Below, piece after piece: positions 8,234 through 15,103 of a stretch of 64,000 nucleotides of DNA; positions within the stretch are counted from its first letter, which is position 1, and each line of letters opens with the position of its first letter. The notes under the pieces are model-generated. The model was not told the origin of the DNA, searched no databases, and saw nothing but the letters and a program-made list of their open reading frames with translations. The stretch covers positions 1 through 64,000 of the forward strand of contig JAFRXY010000074.1 in the NCBI GenBank assembly GCA_017441385.1. The letters run 5' to 3'. The translations under genes were made by a program, and so were the position numbers. The stretch comes from Clostridia bacterium (lineage in GTDB: Bacteria > Bacillota > Clostridia > Oscillospirales > Acutalibacteraceae).

Positions 8234-8806
8234 AATATGTGCCGTATGATCTGTGGGAGCGACAGGGGCTTTTCATGACCACCGAGGGCAACGTGGTGCA
8301 TTACGGTTTTATTGAGAAATTCATCGAACGTCTGGGCGAAAAATTCAACATCCGAGAGATTTCCTCCGACCGCTGGGGAGCCGTGCAGATGGTGCAGAAT
8401 CTGGAGGGCATGGGATTTACCGTCGTTCCCTTCGGGCAGGGCTTTTAGGGAAACGCTGATGAAAGGCGCAGCCGTCGATTCGTCCGCGTGAGAAGACTTT
8501 ACCGAACGCGGACAGAATCGACTTCATCAGCGTATCCCTTGGATATCGTCGCCGCCGACCAAGGAACTGATGAAGCTGGTGCTGGAGTAGAAGATCGCCC
8601 ACGGCGGTCATCCGGTTCTCCGCTGGATGATGGACAACATCTACATCCGCACCGACCCTGCGGGCAACATCAAAGCCGACAAGGAAAAATCCACCGAGAA
8701 GATCGATGGAGCCATCGCCACCATCATGGCGCTCGACCGCGCCATCCGCTGCGGGAATGTATCGACCGAATCGGTCTATGATACGCGGGGGATTTTGTTT
8801 GTGTAG
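8234..8806 (+). pseudogene. Phage terminase large subunit, C-terminal fragment
   Basis: The C-terminal nuclease half of a large terminase: VPYDLWERQGL, a TEGNVVHYGFIEKFI stretch and DRWGAVQMVQNLEGMGF, then after an interruption PPTKELMKLVLE, GGHPVLRWMMDN and a DGAIATIMALDRA ending typical of these packaging ATPase-nucleases. It is broken three ways: the 5' end is replaced by transposase sequence, a 93-bp hairpin element sits at 8447-8539, and an in-frame TAG lies at 8588-8590. Prophage debris. Confidence 0.85.
8447..8539. mobile_element. 93-bp MITE-like hairpin inserted in the terminase fragment
   Basis: The ends AGGGAAACGCTGATGAA (8447-8463) and TTCATCAGCGTATCCCT (8523-8539) are inverted copies with one mismatch. 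Inside, GTCGATTCGTCCGCGT (8474-8489) pairs with 8506-8522. Almost the whole element folds on itself, and it splits the terminase frame between GQGF and PPTKE. No certain target duplication is visible. Confidence 0.75.
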
Positions 8807-8844
8807 AAAATGATAAAAGTTTCAGACATTGACGTCGAAAAATC

Positions 8845-8872
8845 TTGACTATTCTGCATTTTCGGGTATAAT
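8845..8872 (+). promoter_or_regulatory. Promoter of the AAA ATPase gene
   Basis: TTGACT (8845-8850), 16-nt spacer, TATAAT (8867-8872), 45 bp before the ATPase start codon. Confidence 0.7.
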
Positions 8873-8917
8873 GATAATGAAAGTATTATTTTTATAAAAC
8901 ATATCCGGAGGTGCGTT

Positions 8918-10153
8918 ATGGCTGAATTGATTGAAAGACCGGAATATCTGAACCAGCTGATAGAAAACAAGGACGTTGATCTTGTAAAAATCGTCACGGG
9001 CATACGCAGGTGCGGCAAATCCTCCCTGCTCGATCTGTTTCACCGCTGGCTGACGGAGAACGGCGTGGACGAATCCCATATCCTCCACATGAACCTTGAA
9101 TCGCTGCGTTACCGCAATCTGACAAACCACCTCTCCTTTTACGATTACGTCGCGGCGCGTATTCCCGGAAGCGGAAAAACCTATCTGATTTTTGACGAAT
9201 TGCAGGCGGTTCCCCATTGGGAAAAGGCGATAGAATCCTTCCGCATTGATTTCGATGTGGATATCTACATCACCGGCTCCAACGCCTATCTGCTGTCCAC
9301 CGAATTTTCCACGCTGCTCTCCGGCAGGTATGTGGAGATTCGTGTGCTGCCGCTTTCCTTCAAGGAATTTCTGCGGTTCTATGAATTTGAGCCGTCCGTA
9401 TCGGTGGAAGAAAAATTCCAGCGGTATCTGCAATTCGGCGGTATGCCCATTCTGCGAGAATACAGATTCAACGAGGCGAGGGCAAATCAGGCATTGGAGG
9501 GCATTTATTCCACGGTGGTGCTGCGGGATATTTTGCAGCGAAATCCGCAGGCTGACAACACCACGCTTCAAAAAATCATGCTTTTCCTCTGCTCCTCCAT
9601 CGGCAGCATCACCTCTCCCAACAAGATCGGCGGCGTGCTGTCGAACGAGGGCGATATCCACGAGGGCAAGAGCAAGGGCATCGCCGGCAAGACGGTGGAC
9701 AAATACATTTCCATGCTGCAAAGCGCCTTTGTGTTTTATCCGGTCGGACGGTACGATGTGAAGGGCAAGCAGCTTCTGAAAACGCTCGAAAAGAAATACA
9801 TCATTGACATGGGCTTTCGCAATATGCTGCTCGGCTATCGTGACGCGGACAGAGGACACATCATCGAAAACATCGTGTTCCTTGAACTGATCCGCCGCGA
9901 CTGGCGCGTCTACATTGGAAAGGTTGGCGAAACCGAGGTGGATTTTGTCGCGGAAAAGCCGGGCGACAGAATGTATATTCAGGTAACGGAAAGCATGGCG
10001 TCACCCGAAACCCGGGAACGGGAGCTTCGTCCGCTGCGGATGATCCCCGACAATTACGAAAAAATCGTGCTGTCGATGGACAGGAGCTTTATCCAATCCT
10101 ACGACGGCATCAAGTCGCTCTACCTGATCGACTGGCTGCACGGTGAAAAGTAA
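8918..10153 (+). CDS. AAA ATPase with DUF4143 domain
   Basis: 411-aa P-loop protein of the AAA_14 plus DUF4143 family. Walker A is GIRRCGKSS (about residues 28-36), Walker B is YLIFDELQ, followed by the TGSNAYLLS sensor segment. The C-terminal half carries an EVDFVAEK nuclease-like strand typical of DUF4143. The cellular role of this family is unknown; members are frequent in accessory regions. GGAGGTG lies about 5 nt before ATG. It sits between terminase and portal fragments with its own promoter and terminator, the arrangement of a phage moron gene. The gene itself is intact. Confidence 0.88.
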   Translation: MAELIERPEYLNQLIENKDVDLVKIVTGIRRCGKSSLLDLFHRWLTENGVDESHILHMNLESLRYRNLTNHLSFYDYVAARIPGSGKTYLIFDELQAVPHWEKAIESFRIDFDVDIYITGSNAYLLSTEFSTLLSGRYVEIRVLPLSFKEFLRFYEFEPSVSVEEKFQRYLQFGGMPILREYRFNEARANQALEGIYSTVVLRDILQRNPQADNTTLQKIMLFLCSSIGSITSPNKIGGVLSNEGDIHEGKSKGIAGKTVDKYISMLQSAFVFYPVGRYDVKGKQLLKTLEKKYIIDMGFRNMLLGYRDADRGHIIENIVFLELIRRDWRVYIGKVGETEVDFVAEKPGDRMYIQVTESMASPETRERELRPLRMIPDNYEKIVLSMDRSFIQSYDGIKSLYLIDWLHGEK

Positions 10154-10166
10154 ACGATTATTGATA

Positions 10167-10200
10167 GCATCTACCCGAACACGCGGGCAGGTGCTTTTTT
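10167..10200 (+). terminator. Intrinsic terminator after the AAA ATPase
   Basis: GCATCTACCCG (10167-10177) pairs with CGGGCAGGTGC (10184-10194) using two G-U pairs, followed by six T. Confidence 0.8.
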
Positions 10201-10240
10201 CATGTTTTTTATGTCATTTTCGGAACGTGAGTGTATTTTT

Positions 10241-10467
10241 ATGAACATCCTGACCAGCATCTTCAAGGCGCGTGACAAGCCCAAGAACGCCACGTCCGGC
10301 AGCAGCTTCCGGTTCTTCCTCGGGGGCAGCACTGCCGGGAAGTCGGTGACGGAACGCTCCGCCATGCAGATGACGGCGGTGTATTCCTGCGTGAGGATTC
10401 TCGCCGAGGCAATTGCCGGACTTCCGCTTCACCTCTACCGATACAACGGCGAGGGCGATCGGCAACT
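10241..10467 (+). pseudogene. Phage portal protein, N-terminal fragment
   Basis: About 75 residues match the N-terminus of HK97-type portal proteins: the opening MNILTSIF, the [20 protein letters not shown] segment and [16 protein letters not shown]. The similarity ends near 10467-10500, where the sequence becomes the end of a pglX fragment read on the other strand. In phages portal follows terminase, so the two remnants probably derive from one prophage. Confidence 0.8.
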
Positions 10468-10607
10468 GTATATGCCGGCGCAAAAACCGCAGCTGCACGG
10501 AATAGCCGTAGGCTTCATATATCTGCACCAGCACGTCAAAAAGATAGCACAGAATATGTCCCGAATCCATGCAGGGGTCGATCACGCGAATGTTCTCCGG
10601 TTTTAAC

Positions 10608-10638
10608 GAGTGGGAAGTGGGGAGTGGGGAGTGGGAAG
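10608..10638. repeat. Imperfect 7-bp repeat cluster at the pglX frame break
   Basis: GAGTGGG, AAGTGGG, GAGTGGG, GAGTGGG, AAG in succession. It lies exactly where the pglX reading frame is lost and a stop codon appears. Confidence 0.75.
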
Positions 10639-10760
10639 ATTTTTCCCCAGTTCGTTGAGTTTTTCGCGGACTTCCGGCTCCTGCGGGGCTTCAGGAAGAT
10701 AGTATTGCCAGCCCATGCGGTCGGCGATCTGCTTTTGCGCGGCGGGACGTTCCTCTTCCG

Positions 10761-10798
10761 TTTCACATTTCACATTTGCCATTTCACGTTCCACATAC
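10761..10798. repeat. Imperfect 7-bp repeat cluster inside pglX
   Basis: TTCACAT, TTCACAT, TTGCCAT, TTCACGT, TCCACAT in succession, inside the coding part of the pglX remnant without breaking its frame. Confidence 0.7.
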
Positions 10799-11611
10799 AG
10801 CCGACCGAGGGAATTCTCCACCATGTAGCGCACAATCCAGTCGGGCGTGAAAAGCTGCGTTGCGGCGGGTATTTCTTCCGTCTTGATTTTTTCTCCCGAT
10901 TTGCGCCCGAACACTTTGTCCTTCGGCTCGGTGTTGTAATATTGGTACAGCCAGCCGATAATTTGAACCTGATCCGTCCAGTCTTCTTCGGGAATCAGTT
11001 CCACCATCTGCTGAATGACGCTGCCCTCGCGGAGCAGGAAATCCGGCAGCAGCAGTTCCGTGTAATCGTCGATTTTCTGGAACAGTCCGGGGAGAATGGA
11101 GCTCAGCGCGTTGCATTGGGTAATGAGAAGATACTTGAAGAGATCCTCTCGCTGATTGGCTTTTTCCAGCGCAAAGACCTTGCCCTTGTCCAGCCCGTCA
11201 GGTTCCAGATGAATCGCTTCGGTCAGAATCTGCGGCTTGAATTCGCCCTCGTCATTGGTAAACACGCGCACATGGGAAGGCAGGTAGCCGTTGACCTCCA
11301 TAGACCGAAGCGCGGCAAAGCGGTTGAACCAAGTGAAAGCCACTTCTTCCATGACAATCTGATACCCCTGCGCGTTCACCTTGCGAATGAGCGCCTGACG
11401 CTGACGCTTTTCCGTCACGGTCAGAATCGACCCGTTCACGCTGTCCGCGTTCATGTCGCCGTGATCCTCGTCTGTAATTCCATACACAGCCGCGCGGTGA
11501 GAAACGCGGTCAATGAGTTCATTCCGCGCCCAGATTGCGTATCTTTTGATGGCGTTTTTGTTCAATCTCGGTTGCTCCTTTCATGAATAGGATAAATTTC
11601 AATTACGCCAT

Positions 11612-11764
11612 GTAGGGGACGGCGTCCTCGACGTCCCGGCGAGATGCACCAAGACGAATAACAGGGTTAGGCAAATTCAGATAGGGTACGTTATCTGTAT
11701 TCGCCTTGCCTGATTTTCAAATTTTTACCCCGTTTTGCCGGGACGTCCGGAGGCCGTCCCCTAC
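11612..11764. mobile_element. 153-bp palindromic intergenic element (MITE-like)
   Basis: The ends are imperfect inverted copies: GTAGGGGACGGCGTCCTCG... (11612-11640) and its counterpart ending CCGTCCCCTAC (11737-11764). A second inner pair exists, AGGCAAATTCAGATA and TATCTGTATTCGCCT. The whole spacer between the brxC and pglX remnants can fold as one long hairpin. No protein is encoded. Confidence 0.7.
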
Positions 11765-11772
11765 GTATGCAC

Positions 11773-12525
11773 TCAATAAATCTTAATCCCTTGCGGATGA
11801 TTTGCCAATTTTGCCTTTAAATCCCGCTCGACCTGTGCAAGGTACAGTTCAATCTCTTCCTCCGAACGGAAAATTGTTCCCACAAATATCTTTGATTTCA
11901 TGAAAGAAAACGGTTCAACAAATTTTGGAACATCTGTATCTGTAGAATCGTTACCTACCGGATTCTTCGGCGGCGGGGGCGGTGCAATGGCGGCTTCTAT
12001 CTGAATCAATGCGCTGTCGCGTCTTGCCCACAGGCGTGTCGCCATGCTTTCCAGTAGCGAAATCAGCGCGGTTTCGTCAATTTCCTTTTTCTTTTCCGAG
12101 AAGAAGGAATCGGCGGCTCTCACGATGTCGCCCACTTTGGGATTGAGGTCGGCTTTGTTGTGAATTGCGGAAGTGCAGTCGATGAGGATGCCGCGAATTT
12201 CCTTGCGTTTTGCTTCGAGCAGCTTTTCATGTCCTTCTCTGATGGTTGTCATCAGATCGCTCAATGTGGGAATTTTGCTGTAAGCAAATCCGCCCTCCAC
12301 CATGACAATCAGCCGGATTTTTATTCAGCGCGTCGTTGATTTCCGGCATTTCGGCAATGTAATCCTTGTCGCTGCGGAGGTCGCTTTCCAGCTTGACGGC
12401 AGCGTCAAAAATACCGACTTGATTTCTGAAAAAGCCCTCCACATTCTGCATTTTTTCTTTCAGATCAAACAGATTATCTTCCTGATTCAACAGATAACCA
12501 ATCAGGGCGAGATTGTCTTTTCTCT
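11773..12525 (-). pseudogene. brxC: BREX ATPase BrxC, C-terminal fragment with frameshift
   Basis: Only the C-terminal 250 residues of what is normally a protein of over 1000 aa. Recognisable parts are DNLALIGYLLNQEDNLFDL, VEGFFRNQVGIFD, KIPTLSDLM, and a tail ending in GIKIY. One extra base in the run of five T at 12318-12322 (five A on the coding strand) shifts the frame; removing it restores NKIRLIVMVEGGFAY across the break. The P-loop domain is gone and the fragment is fused directly behind brxA, indicating a large deletion that also removed brxB. Confidence 0.8.
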
Positions 12526-13086
12526 GGGAAAGCCACCCTTCACGGCTTCAATCGAGGACACCACCAGTTTCTTGTCGGGGTAATTCTCCACCAGTATTTT
12601 GCGAAGCACCTGCTTTAATTTCGTGATGGTCGCGTCGCTCCATGTGGCAACCCAATCGTCCTGCTCCTGCAGCCGCATGAAGAATTGATTTACTTCCATT
12701 TTGCCAAAGGACATATCCAGCGTGCGGTATTTTTCTCCCACAACCGTCAGCATGAAATCCCAGACTAACCGGTATTGCCGCATCATGGCGTAAAGACAAA
12801 TCTGCTTTGCCACATCACTCGGCTGTATAGAAATGGCGGCTATCAGAGATTCATTCTCCATTGATTCCAGCCTTCTGATGCAGGCAAGATCCATTCTTCG
12901 GATGGATTTTTCAGTAGGGTATTGGAAGAGGTTTTCCTTCACTATGCGTTCAATCGTTTCATCTTTTGACAAACCCTCGCAAAGCAGCTTTTCCGTGGTT
13001 CTGGTTTCGTAAAACAGGAATTGTTCCCTCGTCAGCACGGCGCTGTACGGGCTGTTCTCCCGCAAATATTTCTTTTCGTCAGGCAT
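12502..13086 (-). CDS. brxA: BREX protein BrxA (DUF1819), possibly altered at its C-terminus
   Basis: BrxA is the first gene of type 1 BREX loci. The family core is present: LTREQFLFYETRTTEKLL, NLFQYPTEKSIRR, DVAKQICLYAMMRQYRLVWD and LQEQDDWVATWSDATITK. Of several in-frame starts I prefer ATG 13086, which has AAAAGG 9 nt upstream; the frame is open to 13158. The last residues run into brxC-derived sequence, so the natural C-terminus may be lost. With brxC and pglX broken it has no complete system to serve. Confidence 0.8.
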   Translation of the reverse strand: MPDEKKYLRENSPYSAVLTREQFLFYETRTTEKLLCEGLSKDETIERIVKENLFQYPTEKSIRRMDLACIRRLESMENESLIAAISIQPSDVAKQICLYAMMRQYRLVWDFMLTVVGEKYRTLDMSFGKMEVNQFFMRLQEQDDWVATWSDATITKLKQVLRKILVENYPDKKLVVSSIEAVKGGFPREKTISP

Positions 13087-13158
13087 GGTTTCAAACCTTT
13101 TCATAATAATCTGATTCTGACAGGTTACAATATGCATATTATAACTATTATATCGCAA

Positions 13159-13360
13159 ATTTACACAAGTGCAAGCGTTATTTTGTAAAATAATTATAAT
13201 ATCGACGAATATTGACGAAATGATGGTCTAACAAAATGATGATAAATAACAATCCGCAACGTAAGTTTCAGCGCACCAGCGAGGTACATAACCCTACAAA
13301 CGCAAAAGAACGGTGATATCTAAGTTTTAGAGCGAAAGACGATTTACGATTGATTATGCA
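13159..13360. other. AT-rich spacer without a recognised feature
   Basis: About 200 bp upstream of brxA with no ORF, terminator or clear promoter that I can support. Confidence 0.4.
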
Positions 13361-13428
13361 GAAAAAAATGCTCCCTATATTTCTGACAATGTTTTTGTAT
13401 ATTTCATTGTCTTCCATATAGGGAGCAT
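13361..13428 (-). terminator. Intrinsic terminator of the gltB-gltD operon
   Basis: Perfect 13-bp arms ATGCTCCCTATAT (13368-13380) and ATATAGGGAGCAT (13416-13428) enclose a second stem, GACAATG/CATTGTC (13385-13391, 13405-13411). Read on the minus strand the hairpin is followed by seven T. It lies about 165 bp beyond the gltD stop. Confidence 0.75.
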
Positions 13429-13456
13429 ATCAGTTGTAAAACCTCCGGCTATTTAG

Positions 13457-13475
13457 GCTCTGTTGAAAAATAAGT
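13457..13475. mobile_element. Possible insertion-sequence end
   Basis: GGCTCTGTTGAAAAATAAG has the look of an IS terminal repeat, such as those starting GGCTCTGTTG. The matching other end and a transposase are not present, so this is only a candidate remnant between the gltD stop and its terminator. Confidence 0.25.
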
Positions 13476-13592
13476 TGACCATTTCTCGGAAATCAATCCC
13501 GATTATACGATGCTTGTCGAGGATTTCTGTTCAAGTTATTTCATGACAGTTCCTTAGTTCATCGGATTAAAAAATATGAAAATATGAAAAAA

Positions 13593-15089
13593 TTACAGAT
13601 TGCTGTACCCGATCAGTGCTTCGTCCACTTCTCTGGCGCAGTCGCGTCCGTCACGGATGGCGCGCACCACCAGCGACTGACCGCTATGCATATCGCCTGC
13701 CGTGAAGACTTTTTCGATGTTGGTGCGGTGAGTTCCGGATTGGGTCGCCACATTGGTGCGCCTGTCGGTTTCCACTCCGAAGCCTGACGTCACATAGCTC
13801 TCGCTGCCGAGGAATCCCGCCGCGATCAGCACCAGCTCCGCCGGAACCTCCCGTTCCGATCCTTCCACCGGCTTCATGTTCATGCGTCCGGTAGAAGGGT
13901 CTTTTTCGGTCTGCAAACTCAGCAGCACCGCGCCGCGCAGGTTGCCGTTTTCGTCCTTGAGAAATTCCTTGACGGTGGTCTGGTAGATTCTCGGGTCGCT
14001 GCCGAAGACCGCCGCCGCTTCCTCCTGACCGTAATCTGTCTTGCAGACGCGCGGCCACTGCGGCCACGGATTGTTTGCGGCGCGTGAATCGGGGAGCTTC
14101 GGCATCATTTCGATCTGGAGAATGCTCTTTGCTCCGTGCCGCACGCAGGTTCCCACGCAGTCGTTGCCGGTATCGCCGCCGCCTATGACAATGACATTTT
14201 TGTCTTTTGCGGAAATATAAGTTCCTTCCTGCAATCCGTTGTCGAGCAGCGCCTTGGTGGTGGATTTGAGAAAATCCACGGCGAAATAAATGCCGTTCGC
14301 GTCGCGTCCTTCGGCTCTGATGTCGCGGGGATGGGACGCGCCGCAGGCGAGAATCACCGCGTCATATTCCGAAAGAATGTCCTCCACCGTGATATCCGCG
14401 CCGACATTCACGCCCGTGCGGAACGCAACGCCTTCCTCCCGCATGATGGCAATTCTCCGCTCAATGATGCGCTTTTCCAACTTCATGTTGGGAATGCCGT
14501 ACATCAGCAGACCGCCTGCGCGGTCGCTTCTCTCAAACACCGTAACGGAGTGTCCCCTGTGATTGAGCTGATCGGCTGCCGCAAGTCCCGAAGGACCGGA
14601 GCCGATGACCGCCACCTTCTTGCCGGTGCGCACCTTCGGCGGCTGCGCCTTCGCCCAGCCTTCCGAATAGGCACGCTCCACAATGGCGTATTCATTTGCC
14701 CTGACTGTCACCGCGTCGCCGCTGGCATCGCCGTGGGCTCCGCAGGTACACGCTTTTTCACAGAGCGCGGGACAGACGCGGCTGGTGAATTCCGGAAAGC
14801 TGTTGGTCAGCCGCAGCCGGTCATATGCCTGCTTCCAAGCCCCTCTGTAAAGCAGATCGTTCCATTCGGGAATGAGATTGCCCAGCGGACAGCCGGAAAT
14901 CATGCCCCCGATCATCATACCCGACTGACAGAAGGGGACGCCGCACGCCATGCAGCGCGCCGCCTGCTTCTTCTGCTCCGCTTCGGAAAGCGGCTCGTGA
15001 AATTCGTTGAAATGCATGATGCGCTCGCTGACGGAGAAGGCAGGCGCGTCCTCGCGCTGATATTCCAAAAATCCTGTCGGTTTTCCCAT
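13593..15089 (-). CDS. gltD: Glutamate synthase small subunit (GltD)
   Basis: 498-aa iron-sulfur flavoprotein that takes electrons from NAD(P)H and passes them to the large subunit. The N-terminal cysteine clusters are CMACGVPFC and the CPALCEKAC segment. An FAD-binding GSGPSGLAAADQL motif and an NAD(P)-binding GGGDTGNDC motif follow, then the ATAGD-like TAGDMHSGQSLVV segment near the C-terminus. Length is normal. It lies 14 bp downstream of gltB on the same strand, so the two are co-transcribed. Confidence 0.97.
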   Translation of the reverse strand: MGKPTGFLEYQREDAPAFSVSERIMHFNEFHEPLSEAEQKKQAARCMACGVPFCQSGMMIGGMISGCPLGNLIPEWNDLLYRGAWKQAYDRLRLTNSFPEFTSRVCPALCEKACTCGAHGDASGDAVTVRANEYAIVERAYSEGWAKAQPPKVRTGKKVAVIGSGPSGLAAADQLNHRGHSVTVFERSDRAGGLLMYGIPNMKLEKRIIERRIAIMREEGVAFRTGVNVGADITVEDILSEYDAVILACGASHPRDIRAEGRDANGIYFAVDFLKSTTKALLDNGLQEGTYISAKDKNVIVIGGGDTGNDCVGTCVRHGAKSILQIEMMPKLPDSRAANNPWPQWPRVCKTDYGQEEAAAVFGSDPRIYQTTVKEFLKDENGNLRGAVLLSLQTEKDPSTGRMNMKPVEGSEREVPAELVLIAAGFLGSESYVTSGFGVETDRRTNVATQSGTHRTNIEKVFTAGDMHSGQSLVVRAIRDGRDCAREVDEALIGYSNL

Positions 15090-15103
15090 AGTAATCCTCT
15101 CCT

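Larger units (their letters stand above)
10480..11565 (-). pseudogene. pglX: BREX type 1 methyltransferase PglX, truncated and frameshifted
   Basis: N-terminal third of the adenine methyltransferase of the BREX anti-phage system. It opens MNKNAIKRYAIWARNELI and carries FTPDWIVRYMVENSLGR, the usual lead-in to the methyltransferase motifs. The frame stops at 10603 within a heptamer repeat. In a second frame the next motif is still legible ([16 protein letters not shown]), with Asp where family members have Gly. Soon after, the gene is cut off by portal sequence. A second heptamer cluster (10761-10798) encodes part of MANVKCETE. The NPPY motif is absent, so it cannot be active. Confidence 0.82.

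Noticed and set aside
8849..9859. 336-codon minus-strand frame opposite the AAA ATPase
   Set aside because: Antisense shadow of a gene with clear Walker motifs, and it has no ribosome site.
10624..11586. 320-codon plus-strand frame opposite the pglX remnant
   Set aside because: Exact shadow of pglX; no motif or start signal.
13457..13592. Complete insertion sequence after gltD
   Set aside because: Only one end-like sequence (GGCTCTGTTGAAAAATAAG) is seen; there is no transposase frame or matching second end.
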